Source: Nocardioides furvisabuli (GTDB lineage: Bacteria > Actinomycetota > Actinomycetes > Propionibacteriales > Nocardioidaceae). From it: 64,000 nucleotides of DNA. This document shows, in pieces, positions 1-12,660 of this stretch (positions are counted from its first letter, which is position 1; every line of letters begins with the position of its first letter). A model generated the notes under the pieces. That model did no database searches, was not told the origin of the DNA, and saw nothing but the letters and a program-made list of their open reading frames with translations. Made by a program: the position numbers and the translations under genes. The stretch covers positions 82,868 to 146,867 of the forward strand of contig NZ_JAIGQB010000010.1 of NCBI RefSeq assembly GCF_021083185.1, given 5' to 3'.

Positions 1-1659
1 GACGGTGACGGTGTCGAACTCCTCGGCCGTCAGCGGGCTGGGGACCAGGCCGTCCACGCCGGGGCCGACCACGAGAGCAGGCGGCGAGTGGCTGATCGGC
101 AGGCCCGGGAGGTACTCCTCCATGATCTGCCTGTTGATCTCCTCGAAGGCTGCGCCGCGCTCGTCCTCGTCCACGACGGCGTCGGCGGCCTTGAGGTCGT
201 CGGCCAGCTGCTTGCCCCACGGCATGACGTCGGTGGCGAAGTCGTTGTCCTTCAGGTTGCCGAAGAACGTGCCGATGAAGTTGTAGGCCGAGTCGTAGTC
301 ACCGGTCCAGCCGAGGATGTAGGCGTCGTACTTGCCCGGCTCACCGGACACGTTGTCGAGGTAGCCGCCGTTCCAGGCCGCCGTCGACACCTTCACGTTG
401 ATCCCCACGGCCTCGAGGTCGGTGCGCAGGGCCTCGTAGATCTTCTGCGGGTCCGGCATGTAGGGGCGCGAGACCTCGGTCGGGTAGGCGAAGTTGAGCG
501 TCATGCCCTCGGCGCCGGCCTCGGCCAGCAGTCGCTTGGCCTCGTCCGGGTCGTAGGCGTACGGCTCGAGCTCGGTGTTGTAGCCGCTGACCGTGTCGGG
601 CATGAACTGCGTGGCGACCGCGGCGCCCTCGGGCAGCTGCGTCTGCACGAGCTGCTCACGGTTGAGCGCGTGGTAGATCGCCTGCCGGACCTTGAGGTCC
701 TTGAGCTTCGGGTTCGCCTCGGGGTTCAGCCCGAGGTAGAGGATGTTGAACGCGTCGCGGATCTCGACGGTGTTGCCGTCGTCGGTCAGACCGGCCCAGT
801 CGACGGGGTTGGGGAAGTCGTAGCCGTTGATGCTGCCGGCCTCGAGCTCCTGGCGTCGGGTGCTCTCGTCCGGGATCACGCGGAAGACGAGCTCGCTGAC
901 GCCGGCCTGCTCGCCGTAGTAGTCGTCGTAGCGCTCGAGGGTGATCGAGCCGTTGGCCTCGTCGTACTCGCCAAAGGCGAACGGACCGGTTCCGACCGGG
1001 TTGTCGGCGTAGGCCGGGAAGCTGAAGCCCTCCCCCTCGGCGGCGATGCCGTTGGCGTCACCCTCCTCCATCGCGGTGGGCGACTGCATCGCCAGCGAGG
1101 CCAGCGAGAGCATGGTGGGGAAGCCCGAGGTCGGACCGCTGATCGAGATGACCGCCTCGAACTCGTCAGTCGCCTCGCAGCCCTGGTAGAGCGAGTTCTC
1201 GGCGTCGTTGGAGAACGCGCCCATCACGTAGCCCCAGTACTCGCCGGCGGTCTGGCCGGCCTCGTTCTGGTCGAACATCCGCTCGAAGTTGTAGCAGACG
1301 GCGTCGGCGTTGAAGGGTTCACCGTCGTGGAACGTGACGTCGTCGCGCAGCGCGAAGGTCCACTCCGTGCCGTCGTCGTTGGGAGTCCACTCCGTGGCCA
1401 GCTCCGGCACGACCTCGGCGGTGCCGGGCTCGATGCCGATGAGCCCCTCGAACATCTGGCGAGTGATGCGGAACGTCTCGCCGTCGGTGGCGTAGAAGGG
1501 GTCGAACATCTCGGGAGCACCGGCGGCGCCGAAGACGAAGGTCCCGTCGTCACCGCCTCCTCCGCTGCCCTCGTCGCGGTCGCTCTCCGCACAGCTCGCG
1601 AGGGTGGCGGCTGCGACGAGCGCAGCGGTGAGTGATGCCACGGTGCGTTTCGGGGACAT
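1..1659 (-). CDS. ABC transporter substrate-binding lipoprotein, peptide/nickel type (partial)
   Basis: Extracytoplasmic solute-binding protein of an SBP_bac_5-type importer (peptides, opines or nickel); the ligand cannot be read from the sequence. The frame runs from ATG at 1659 to the window edge without a stop, 553 codons, so the C-terminus and probably the permease/ATPase genes lie outside. Residues 1-23 are a lipoprotein signal: MSPKR, a hydrophobic core, then lipobox LASC with Cys23 as the lipidated residue, followed by a Gly/Asp/Glu-rich linker. Family patterns seen include VPELATEW and VTFHDGEPFNADAV near residues 70-100 and KVRQAIYHALNREQLV further on. An AAGGAT ribosome binding site precedes the ATG, and a -10-like TAGGGT sits at 1702-1707 (minus strand), so the gene probably has its own promoter. 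Confidence 0.88.
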   Translation of the reverse strand, partial: MSPKRTVASLTAALVAAATLASCAESDRDEGSGGGGDDGTFVFGAAGAPEMFDPFYATDGETFRITRQMFEGLIGIEPGTAEVVPELATEWTPNDDGTEWTFALRDDVTFHDGEPFNADAVCYNFERMFDQNEAGQTAGEYWGYVMGAFSNDAENSLYQGCEATDEFEAVISISGPTSGFPTMLSLASLAMQSPTAMEEGDANGIAAEGEGFSFPAYADNPVGTGPFAFGEYDEANGSITLERYDDYYGEQAGVSELVFRVIPDESTRRQELEAGSINGYDFPNPVDWAGLTDDGNTVEIRDAFNILYLGLNPEANPKLKDLKVRQAIYHALNREQLVQTQLPEGAAVATQFMPDTVSGYNTELEPYAYDPDEAKRLLAEAGAEGMTLNFAYPTEVSRPYMPDPQKIYEALRTDLEAVGINVKVSTAAWNGGYLDNVSGEPGKYDAYILGWTGDYDSAYNFIGTFFGNLKDNDFATDVMPWGKQLADDLKAADAVVDEDERGAAFEEINRQIMEEYLPGLPISHSPPALVVGPGVDGLVPSPLTAEEFDTVTV

Positions 1660-1742
1660 CCGAGATCCTTCCGTCCGATATGCGTTCTGGGGATGCCCCG
1701 CACCCTAGACCGCCGGACGTGACCCGGGCCACACCGCCACGG

Positions 1743-2423
1743 TCACGGTCGTGTCACGGACGCCTTCACGCGCTGGCGGGCCACGGCGGCGAGCGAGTCG
1801 GTGTCCAGCCCGCTGAGCGTCTCGACGAAGACCCGGCGGTCCCCCTCCTGGATCGGGACGTGGTTGGGCACGCACACGACGGTGCATCCGGCCGCCGCAG
1901 CGGACGTGGCACCGGTGTTGGAGTCCTCGATCGCCAGGCAGTCGCCGGGATCCAGGCCCAGATCGGCCGCAGCCGTGAGGTAGGGCTCGGGGTGCGGCTT
2001 GCCGTGCTCCACCCGGTCGCCCGTCACCACGCTGGCGAAGGTGTCCGCGGGAAGCTGCGCCAGGATCGGGTCGACGAAGCGCTGCCACGACATCGTGACG
2101 AGAGCGCACGGGACGCCGCGTCGGACGAGGTCGGCGAGCAGCTCCTGGCCCCCGGGACGCCACGGCACGCTCTCCTCGACCCGCGCGACGACGCCGTCGA
2201 GGAGCTCCTCGACGATCTGCTCGCGGGTCCGGTCGATGCCCATGTGCTCACGGATGTAGTCCGCCGAGTCGAGCAGGGCGTTGCCGACGAGGTTCATCGC
2301 GTGCTCGTGCGACCAGGTGCCGCCGTACTTCTCGGCCATCGCGAACTCGGTCGCGACCCAGTAGGGCTCGGTGTCGACGAGGGTCCCGTCCATGTCCCAG
2401 AGCACGGCTGCGGGCGGGTGCAC
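1743..2423 (-). CDS. HAD superfamily hydrolase (beta-phosphoglucomutase-like phosphatase)
   Basis: 226-residue cytosolic HAD phosphatase of the subclass with a helical cap inserted after motif I. Motif I is DMDGTLVDTEP (nucleophile Asp10, acid/base Asp12), the motif II region is LVTMSW, the motif III Lys lies in HGKPHPEPY and motif IV is IEDSNTGATSAAAAG. This layout is shared by phosphoglycolate-type, beta-phosphoglucomutase-like and sugar-phosphate phosphatases, so the substrate is open. The start is a GTG at 2423 with only a weak GGGG upstream. The frame stays open further upstream without a better ATG or GTG. It sits between the binding lipoprotein and the DUF4242 gene and shares no obvious operon with either. 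Confidence 0.82.
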   Translation of the reverse strand: MHPPAAVLWDMDGTLVDTEPYWVATEFAMAEKYGGTWSHEHAMNLVGNALLDSADYIREHMGIDRTREQIVEELLDGVVARVEESVPWRPGGQELLADLVRRGVPCALVTMSWQRFVDPILAQLPADTFASVVTGDRVEHGKPHPEPYLTAAADLGLDPGDCLAIEDSNTGATSAAAAGCTVVCVPNHVPIQEGDRRVFVETLSGLDTDSLAAVARQRVKASVTRP

Positions 2424-2687
2424 GTCCCCGTAGGGACGCTCGTCCGACGGCGAGGGTGACTTGGCGGTGCTCAGGATGTCCTCCGAGGAAGTGCGTGGCG
2501 GTCGTGCCGGGAGTCACTCTAGATCGCGGCGGCGGACCTCGGGGCGTCGCCGGCCCGACGTGGGCCCGCTCGGGGCGCTCGACCCGCTGCGCAGGGGCAC
2601 TCGCCATGGAAACGTTGCTGTGGGACCGTGGATCGATCGGCGGTGCGCCCCGGGGTCGCCGTCCGGTCGCGACGGAGAGGTAGGACC

Positions 2688-2957
2688 ATGCCAGTCTTCA
2701 TGGTGGAACGTCAGTTCGCCGGACAGCTCGACGTCCCTCCCGAGACGGCGCGGGAGGTCAATGCGATCAACGACGACGCCGGTGTGCGTTGGCTCTCCTC
2801 GTTCCTCTCGGCCGATAAGCGCAAGACCTTCTGCCTCTACGAGGCTGACGACATGGACGCGATCCGGACTGCTGCGGTCCGGGCCGGGCTCCCGGCGGAC
2901 GCGATCGTGGAGCTGTCCGGCACCGTCGCGTCAGACGGAACGTTCACACCGCTCTGA
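2688..2957 (+). CDS. DUF4242 (SCO4226-like) small protein
   Basis: 89-residue single-domain protein matching the DUF4242 pattern: MPVFMVER at the N-terminus, VRWLSSFLSADKRKTFCLYE in the middle and an AIRTAAVRAGLPADAIVE helix. Members are ferredoxin-like dimers; the Streptomyces member SCO4226 has been described as nickel-binding, but its role is unknown and nothing here proves metal binding. The start is ATG at 2688, preceded by GGAGAGG. An upstream in-frame ATG would add about 20 arginine-rich residues and is unlikely. The gene converges on the large LuxR regulator, with 19 bases between the stops. Confidence 0.75.
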   Translation: MPVFMVERQFAGQLDVPPETAREVNAINDDAGVRWLSSFLSADKRKTFCLYEADDMDAIRTAAVRAGLPADAIVELSGTVASDGTFTPL

Positions 2958-2976
2958 CCGGTCGTCCGGGTCCGGT

Positions 2977-5913
2977 TCACCCGCCGGACCGGAGCAGGCC
3001 GTGCTCGGTTGCGAAGACAGCCGCCTTGGTGCGGTTCGGCGCGCCTGTCTTGAGGAGGATGCTCCGCACGTGGTTTGCGGCCGTGTTCGCGCTGAGGAAC
3101 AGGCGCTCGCCGATCTCCCGGTTCGACAGACCTTCGCCGACGAGCCGGAGAACGTCGACCTCACGCTCCGTCAGCCCGTTGGGCAGGGGCGGATGCACTG
3201 CCTCCGGCGCCGGGACCGCGTCGAGGTCGCGAAGGACGCCCCGATGACCGATCCGTCGTGCCAGTGCGCCGGCTTCGTCCGCCAGTCCTGCGGCGGAGGG
3301 TCCGGCCGACGTGGCCGGGGCTCGCGCCCGATGGCGGGCCCAGGCTGCCAACGTCTCTGCCTGGTGGGTGACCGCACCCATCTGCCGGTCCATGGCCAGG
3401 GCACGCTCGAAGTGGACGTCAGCACTCGGCGCACCCAGCACCGAGTCCAGCTGGGCCAATCGGCGATCGGCGCTCCCGAAGACGCCCACGAACTGCCCGG
3501 CCATCAGGTTGCCACCGGCGTGCGTGGCCACGAGCGGCCGCAGCAGCCTCGCCGTGGGTGCGTCGTCGAGCCGTACCGCCGCCTCGGTCATGAAAGCAAG
3601 GACTCCTCCCCACTGGGCCCCGGTCCGGTGGTCGTCGATGCGCCCGCACAGGTGCGACAGCAGACGGGCGGCCGAGGGCCACATCTCCAGCTCGGTGTAG
3701 AGCGCCAGCAGGCCCGGGAGCCAGTATCCGTCGAGCTGCTCGTCTCCTGTGATGAAGCGCCGCACCTCCTCCAGCCCTCCCGTGACCCGTCGTAGCATGA
3801 ACTGCTGGACGCCCCACGATCCTTCGGTGGCGCCGTCGAACTCCTGGTTGAACTGCGCCAGCCACGCCACGATCCGCTCGGCCGCTGCGTAGTCCCCCAC
3901 GGCGTACCTGTGGGCGTACCGGCTGCACCCGGCGACGTAGCGGAAGAACGGCTGGCCGCGGGACAGGGCCAGGTCGGTGAGGTCACGCTGAGCGCTCGTC
4001 CACGCTGCGTGGTCACCCACCATGTAGGCGAAGACGGAGCGGTAGAAGGCCGCCGGACCGAGGTGGTCGTCGTCGGAAAGGCGTGAGCCGATCTCTTGGA
4101 GCTCGACCGCCCTGGCAAGGAGCACGGGCGCCAGCTGGGGGGTCATCCCTTGCCACAGTGCCCGACCGAGTGCGTGGGCCAACAGCTCCTCGTCGCCGTC
4201 GGCACGGGCGAGGGCAAGCGCGTCCTCCCCCCACTCACGCGCCCGCCCAGTGTCCCCGGTGAAAGCCGACGCCCGGCCCATGCTGGCCATGGCACGGACG
4301 TACAGCGGGTCTCCCCGTTCGAGGGCGGCGCCCTCGAGAGCCGCACCGAGCATCCTGAGCGCGGACTGCCCGTTGACCCCGGGTCTGGCCGATGCGTCCT
4401 CGTGACCGATCGCCGCGAGGAGTCGGGTCCGAGGGCTCGTGCTCGAGCCGAGCTCGGCGTACAGCCGCCGCGCGGTCGTGAAGTCGCCGGCGTGCATGTA
4501 GCAGCGCGCGGCGGTGAGGAGCAGCTCGGCGCGGGGAGGTCCCTGGGTCGTGTGCAGCTGCGCCGCACGCTCGTACAGCACGGCAGCCTCGCCGGGCGCG
4601 AGGGTGCGCACCGCCTGCTGGGCGGCCAGCACCAGGTAGTGAGCCGCCTTCTCCTCGTGCCCGAGAGGACTGGCCTGGACGTAGTGGTGCGCCAGCTGTG
4701 CGACCAGCGCCGGGTCATCCTCACTCAGACGCTCTTCCAGGACCTCGGCCACCCGTAGGTGGGCCGCCGCTCGAGCGGTGGACGACATGCGACCGAGCAC
4801 GGCCTGCCGCGCCAACGCATGTGCGAACCGATGACCAGTGCCGTCCGCGTCGGCGGCCAGCAGCCCGGCGCGGGCGCCGAAGTCGACCCCTGCGAGGACC
4901 ACCGATGAGTCGAGCTCGCCGGCCGCGACCAGGACCGAGAGGTCGACGACGTCGCCTGCGACGGCCGCGAGCTCGATGACTCCCGCATGGTCGGCGGAGA
5001 AGGCCGTCAGTCGGCGGTCGAGCGCGTCCTGGACCGAGCGCGGTGCCTGCGCGGTCCCCGAGCGCATGGCTGCGAGGCCTCCGCGGGTCTCGAGGTCGTA
5101 CCAGTACTCCTGCAGGAAGAACGGGTTCCCCCCCGTCTGGTCCCTGAGCACTGGTGCCGCCGCCCGGGCGGCTGCTGCAGACACACCGCCCTGGCGGATC
5201 AGGTACTCCGCCACGTCCTCCGTCGAGAGTCCGGTCAGGTCGATCCGTTCCACCCCGTCGAGGCGGTGCAGGTCAGCGAGCGCGTAGGTGACGGCGTCGG
5301 TGCGATCCGGCGCCGTGGTCCGACGCGTGACGAGCACCAACAGCTTCTCCCCGGCCGTGGACTCAGCCAGGTGCGAGAGCAGCGCCAACGTCGGCTCCTG
5401 CGCCCAGTGCAGGTCCTCGAGGACCAGCACCAGCGGCCCGCGGTCAGCCAGTGCGAGCAGGACACGCAGCACGGCGTCGAAGAGGACCGGCCGCGACTCT
5501 CGATCGCCACCGGGGCCGTCGTCCGGGCCCGGCCAGTGCCGCGACGCGCTGGTGGTGAGTCGCCGGAGCGGAGACGCTGCTGCGCGGGGGATCGCCGCGA
5601 GGTCCTCGGGGGCGAGGTGCTCGAGCGCCTGCTCGAGGATCGCGACGAAGGGACGGTAAGGGATGTCGAGGTCCTGGTGGCACGAGCCCCACAGCACCGT
5701 GCAGCCGTGCTCCCGCAGGGCTGCGGCGGCTTCGGCGACCAGCCTGGTCTTGCCGACTCCGGGTTCACCGCCGACGAAGACCAGCTGGCGTCGATCGTCC
5801 CCGACCGCTGTCCAGACCGCTTCGAGACGCTCGACCTCGGCCCGACGGCCGACGAAGGCTGTGGCGCCTCGCACCGGTGCCGTCGCTGGGCGCAGCGAGG
5901 CAGTCTCGAACAC
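2977..5913 (-). CDS. Large ATP-binding LuxR-family transcriptional regulator (LAL/MalT-like)
   Basis: About 978 residues from the GTG at 5913. The N-terminus has an AAA/NTPase domain (Walker A GGEPGVGKT near residue 50, Walker B LVLVLEDLHW near 170). A long helical, TPR-like sensor region fills the middle, and the last 65 residues are a LuxR helix-turn-helix (LTEREVDVLRLVGEGLSNRE ... TAANHVRSILLKTG). Family knowledge: such proteins are ligand- and ATP-gated activators. An upstream GTG at 5976 would add 21 residues, but that stretch contains a perfect palindrome and repeats that look like an operator, so 5913 is preferred. It is divergent from the cupin/flavin-oxidase pair at 6062-7829, the likeliest target. 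The ligand is unknown. Confidence 0.87.
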   Translation of the reverse strand: MFETASLRPATAPVRGATAFVGRRAEVERLEAVWTAVGDDRRQLVFVGGEPGVGKTRLVAEAAAALREHGCTVLWGSCHQDLDIPYRPFVAILEQALEHLAPEDLAAIPRAAASPLRRLTTSASRHWPGPDDGPGGDRESRPVLFDAVLRVLLALADRGPLVLVLEDLHWAQEPTLALLSHLAESTAGEKLLVLVTRRTTAPDRTDAVTYALADLHRLDGVERIDLTGLSTEDVAEYLIRQGGVSAAAARAAAPVLRDQTGGNPFFLQEYWYDLETRGGLAAMRSGTAQAPRSVQDALDRRLTAFSADHAGVIELAAVAGDVVDLSVLVAAGELDSSVVLAGVDFGARAGLLAADADGTGHRFAHALARQAVLGRMSSTARAAAHLRVAEVLEERLSEDDPALVAQLAHHYVQASPLGHEEKAAHYLVLAAQQAVRTLAPGEAAVLYERAAQLHTTQGPPRAELLLTAARCYMHAGDFTTARRLYAELGSSTSPRTRLLAAIGHEDASARPGVNGQSALRMLGAALEGAALERGDPLYVRAMASMGRASAFTGDTGRAREWGEDALALARADGDEELLAHALGRALWQGMTPQLAPVLLARAVELQEIGSRLSDDDHLGPAAFYRSVFAYMVGDHAAWTSAQRDLTDLALSRGQPFFRYVAGCSRYAHRYAVGDYAAAERIVAWLAQFNQEFDGATEGSWGVQQFMLRRVTGGLEEVRRFITGDEQLDGYWLPGLLALYTELEMWPSAARLLSHLCGRIDDHRTGAQWGGVLAFMTEAAVRLDDAPTARLLRPLVATHAGGNLMAGQFVGVFGSADRRLAQLDSVLGAPSADVHFERALAMDRQMGAVTHQAETLAAWARHRARAPATSAGPSAAGLADEAGALARRIGHRGVLRDLDAVPAPEAVHPPLPNGLTEREVDVLRLVGEGLSNREIGERLFLSANTAANHVRSILLKTGAPNRTKAAVFATEHGLLRSGG

Positions 5914-5949
5914 CTCTCGACGATACCCGCTGCCGACGCCGTCGAGGAT

Positions 5950-5998
5950 GGTCAGATCTGACCCCCCGCTCCACACCGGCCGGTCAGATCAGGTCAGG
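5950..5998. promoter_or_regulatory. Operator-like repeat cluster between the LuxR regulator and the cupin gene
   Basis: The divergent intergenic region holds a perfect 14-bp palindrome GGTCAGATCTGACC (5950-5963). A second copy of the half-site GGTCAGATC follows at 5982-5990, and then a degenerate AGGTCAGG at 5991-5998. The two GGTCAGATC copies are 32 bp apart, about three helical turns. Position and spacing fit binding by the adjacent LuxR-type regulator; this is inference. Confidence 0.45.
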
Positions 5999-6061
5999 TG
6001 CCGGGTCCAGAACCTGCGTAGCGTCGAGAGCCACAGCAACCAGCGAAGAGGAGCAGTTGTC

Positions 6062-6424
6062 ATGGCCACACGGATTGCCGACATGCCGGTCGAGGTCGCC
6101 CAGGGTGACCTGGAGACGAGGTACCTCGAGCTGGGTGACATGGCCATTCGCCATGCGCGCGTCCCTGCCGGGACCGATTTCGGCCCCGTCCTGCAGGGTC
6201 TCCCCGGCGACCGATGCCCCAGTCCGCACTGGGGCATCGTGCTGGACGGTTCGATCCGCCTCGAGCACGCAGACGGGACCATCGAGACGGCAGTTGCAGG
6301 TGAGGTCTACCACTGGCCGGCGGGACACACCGCCACCTCGGTCGACGGGGCCGTCTTCCTCGAGGTCGGCCCGGTATCGCCGATGCGTGACTTCCACGAC
6401 CACGCCCGCCGGATCTTCGGCTGA
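6062..6424 (+). CDS. Cupin-domain small protein
   Basis: 120-residue protein with a single cupin-like beta barrel. The core reads HWGIVLDGSIRLEHADG, then GEVYHWPAGHTATS and VFLEVGPVSPMRDFHDH. His and Glu residues in both halves could bind a metal, though the canonical G-X5-HXH motif is imperfect. Start is ATG at 6062 with AGGAG upstream (GAAGAGGAGCAG). It is followed after 28 bases by the flavin oxidase gene, so the two are probably co-transcribed. The substrate is unknown; a sensor or small-molecule-binding role is as likely as an enzyme. Confidence 0.72.
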   Translation: MATRIADMPVEVAQGDLETRYLELGDMAIRHARVPAGTDFGPVLQGLPGDRCPSPHWGIVLDGSIRLEHADGTIETAVAGEVYHWPAGHTATSVDGAVFLEVGPVSPMRDFHDHARRIFG

Positions 6425-6452
6425 CGACCGCCACCACCGGAACGGACGAGAC

Positions 6453-7829
6453 ATGAACGGCACACCGGCACTCAGCATGCTCGAGGGAGCGCGAGGGCAC
6501 GTCGTCACCGCGCACTCCACCGACTACGACACCGCTCGCGCGGTGTACAACGCGATGATCGACCGCCACCCGCTCGCGATCGTCCGCGCCCAGGACGTCG
6601 CCGACGTACAGATCGCCGTCACTGCCGCTCGGGAGAGCGGCCTCGACCTCGCGGTCCGCGCCGGGGGGCACAGCGTCCCGGGGTTCGGGACCGTGGACGA
6701 CGGCATCGTCGTGGACCTCAGCGCGATGAAGGGGATCCGCATCGACCCGGTGAACCGGACCGCCCGGGTCCAGGGAGGCTGCACCTGGGGGGACTTCGAC
6801 CACGCGGCACACGCCTTCGGGCTGGCCACCACGGGAGGGATCATCTCGACCACGGGGGTCGCCGGCCTCACGCTCGGTGGCGGCATCGGCTACCTCGCCC
6901 GGGCGCACGGGCTCTCCATCGACAACCTTCGATCAGTGGACGTGGTCCTCGCTGACGGCACCTTCGTGACCGCGAGCGCGGAGGAGCACCCGGACCTGTT
7001 CTGGGCACTCCGCGGCGGAGGCGGGAACTTCGGTGTCGTCACCGACCTCGAGTTCGACCTCCACCCGGTCGACACCGTCTACGGCGGGCCCATGTTCTTC
7101 GAGCTGGACGTCGCGGACGCGCTGCTCACGACCTACCGGGAGTGGATCGCCGCAGCGCCGCGCGCCATGGGAGCCTTCCCTGCGTTCCAGATCGCCCCGC
7201 CGCTCCCCTTCGTCCCCGAGGACCGGGTCGGCGAGCCGTTCATGCTCCTCGTGTCGTGCTTCGACGGCAGTGACGACGAGGCCGAGGCCCTGCTGCGGGA
7301 CCTGCGTGCCTGCGGGACCCCCGTCGCCGAGCACGTCGGCCGGATGCCGTACCCGGCGCTCAACAGCGCCTTCGACGGACTGCTCCCTGCCGGACTCCAG
7401 CACTACTGGAAGGCCGCGTTCCTGCCCGAGCTCACCGACGGTGCCATCGCGGCTCATCTCGAGCACGGTCCCAAGGTGCCGACCGTGCAGTCGACCATGC
7501 ACCTGTACCCGATCGACGGCGCGGTGCAGGACGTCGACACGGACGCGACCGCGTTCGCCTATCGGGGCGCGAACTTCGCCCCTGTCATCGCCGGCATGTG
7601 GCCTGACCCGGCAGACAACGATGCCAACACCGCGTGGGTCCGCGACTACCACGCGGCCCTCGAGCCCCACACCAGCGCTGGGGGCTACGTCAACTTCATG
7701 GCAGCCGACGACCAGGACCGCGTCCGGGCCAACTTCGGCTCGAACTACGAGCGCCTGGTCGCGGTCAAGAGCGCCTACGACCCGGCGAACCTGTTCCACC
7801 TCAACCAGAACATCGCGCCTGCCCCATGA
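6453..7829 (+). CDS. FAD-linked oxidase, berberine-bridge/PCMH type
   Basis: 458 residues. The N-terminal FAD-binding PCMH domain (about residues 35-205) contains VRAGGHSVPGFG, whose His is the usual site of 8-alpha-histidyl FAD attachment, and LTLGGGIGYLARAHGL. The Cys that gives a second flavin bond in bicovalent members is absent (ATTGGIISTTGVAG). A C-terminal berberine-bridge segment is present (AADDQDRVRANFG ... YDPANLFHLNQNIAP). Such enzymes oxidise sugars, alkaloids or other alcohols and amines with O2; the substrate cannot be deduced. It lies downstream of the cupin gene and converges on metH. Confidence 0.85.
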   Translation: MNGTPALSMLEGARGHVVTAHSTDYDTARAVYNAMIDRHPLAIVRAQDVADVQIAVTAARESGLDLAVRAGGHSVPGFGTVDDGIVVDLSAMKGIRIDPVNRTARVQGGCTWGDFDHAAHAFGLATTGGIISTTGVAGLTLGGGIGYLARAHGLSIDNLRSVDVVLADGTFVTASAEEHPDLFWALRGGGGNFGVVTDLEFDLHPVDTVYGGPMFFELDVADALLTTYREWIAAAPRAMGAFPAFQIAPPLPFVPEDRVGEPFMLLVSCFDGSDDEAEALLRDLRACGTPVAEHVGRMPYPALNSAFDGLLPAGLQHYWKAAFLPELTDGAIAAHLEHGPKVPTVQSTMHLYPIDGAVQDVDTDATAFAYRGANFAPVIAGMWPDPADNDANTAWVRDYHAALEPHTSAGGYVNFMAADDQDRVRANFGSNYERLVAVKSAYDPANLFHLNQNIAPAP

Positions 7830-7845
7830 GTCGCAGGGTGGGCGC

Positions 7846-11586
<3,741 letters not shown>

Positions 11587-11727
11587 GTGGAGCCTTCCTC
11601 TTGCCGGCGAACGACCAGCCTAGGAACGTCGTCCGACACGCGGACCGGGTTCCCACATGGTGGCACCCGCCGACACGGCCGACGAAATCACGACGGCAGG
11701 CTGGGCGGCGCGCCCTAGGCTGGGGCG

Positions 11728-12573
11728 GTGATCGAGTTCGACGACGTGCAGGACCTGGTGTCTCCCGTGGTGATCGCCGCCTTCGAGGGGTGGAACGACG
11801 CGGCCGACGCGGCGTCCGGCCTGGTCGACCACCTGATCGAGGAGTGGAAGGCCGAGGTCATCGGCGCCATCGACCCCGAGGAGTTCTACGACTTCCAGGT
11901 CAATCGCCCGATCATCGCCACCGACCACAACGGGCACCGCCGGCTCACCTGGCCCACGACCCGCATCGCGGTCGCGCGCCCCGCCGAGCTGGACCGCGAC
12001 GTGATCCTCGTGCGCGGGATCGAGCCCAACATGAAGTGGCGCCAGTTCTGCGCCGAGCTGCTCGCCGCCTGCGACGACCTCGGTGCCGAGCTCGTGGTCA
12101 CGCTCGGCGCGCTGCTCGCCGACAGCCCCCACACCCGTCCGATCCCCGTCAGCGGCTCCGCGACCGAGCCCGAGCTCGTCGACCGCCTCAACGTCGAGCA
12201 GTCGAGCTACGAGGGCCCCACCGGGATCGTCGGCGTCTTCAACGACGCGTGCACCCAGCTCGACATCCCGGCCGTGTCCTACTGGGCAGCGGTCCCCCAC
12301 TACGTCGCCCAGCCGCCCTGCCCCAAGGCCACCCTCGCGCTGCTCGGCCAGCTCGAGGAGCTGCTGGAGGCGCCGATGCCGCTCGGCGACCTCGTCGAGG
12401 ACGCCAAGGCGTGGGAGCGCGGCGTCGACGAGCTCGCGGCAGAGGACGAGGACGTGGCCGACTACGTGCGCGCGCTGGAGGAGACGCGCGACACCGCCGA
12501 CCTCCCCGAGGCCAGCGGCGAGGCGATCGCGCGGGAGTTCGAGCGCTACCTCAAGCGCCGCGACACCGACTGA
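11728..12573 (+). CDS. PAC2 family protein
   Basis: 281-residue actinobacterial PAC2-domain protein, a relative of proteasome-assembly chaperones whose bacterial role is not settled. Diagnostic stretches are VIAAFEGWNDAADAASG near the N-terminus, LVRGIEPNMKWRQF, VTLGALLADSPHTRPIPVSG and VSYWAAVPHYVAQPPCPKAT. The C-terminus is acidic and helical. The start is GTG at 11728: a TAGGCT hexamer at 11716-11721 lies six bases before it and there is no Shine-Dalgarno sequence, the pattern of a leaderless transcript. A paralogue lies at 52930-53874. It converges on mshC across a hairpin. Confidence 0.85.
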   Translation: MIEFDDVQDLVSPVVIAAFEGWNDAADAASGLVDHLIEEWKAEVIGAIDPEEFYDFQVNRPIIATDHNGHRRLTWPTTRIAVARPAELDRDVILVRGIEPNMKWRQFCAELLAACDDLGAELVVTLGALLADSPHTRPIPVSGSATEPELVDRLNVEQSSYEGPTGIVGVFNDACTQLDIPAVSYWAAVPHYVAQPPCPKATLALLGQLEELLEAPMPLGDLVEDAKAWERGVDELAAEDEDVADYVRALEETRDTADLPEASGEAIAREFERYLKRRDTD

Positions 12574-12594
12574 GAGCATCTCGCCGGCCGGCCA

Positions 12595-12644
12595 GCGGTG
12601 AGCAGGACACGTCCTGCCGCGTCAGGACGTGTCTCACGCACCGC
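12595..12644. terminator. Hairpin between convergent PAC2 and mshC genes (GCGGTGAG repeat family)
   Basis: Arms of 22 bases (12595-12616 and 12623-12644) flank a 6-base loop. The inner ten pairs (ACACGTCCTG with CAGGACGTGT) are perfect and the outer part pairs with a few mismatches. It lies between two stops facing each other, so it can terminate both genes. The arm ends (GCGGTG, CACGCACCGC) match the hairpins at 57301-57422. Confidence 0.7.
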
Positions 12645-12660
12645 CCGTCGCCGGCGTACG

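Noticed and set aside
2461..3795. Plus-strand open frame over the HAD/LuxR boundary
   Set aside because: Overlaps the DUF4242 gene and the LuxR HTH end; arginine-rich translation without domains.
11587..11727. Cobalamin riboswitch before metH
   Set aside because: The gap is only 141 bases and shows no B12-box-like sequence or matching helices.
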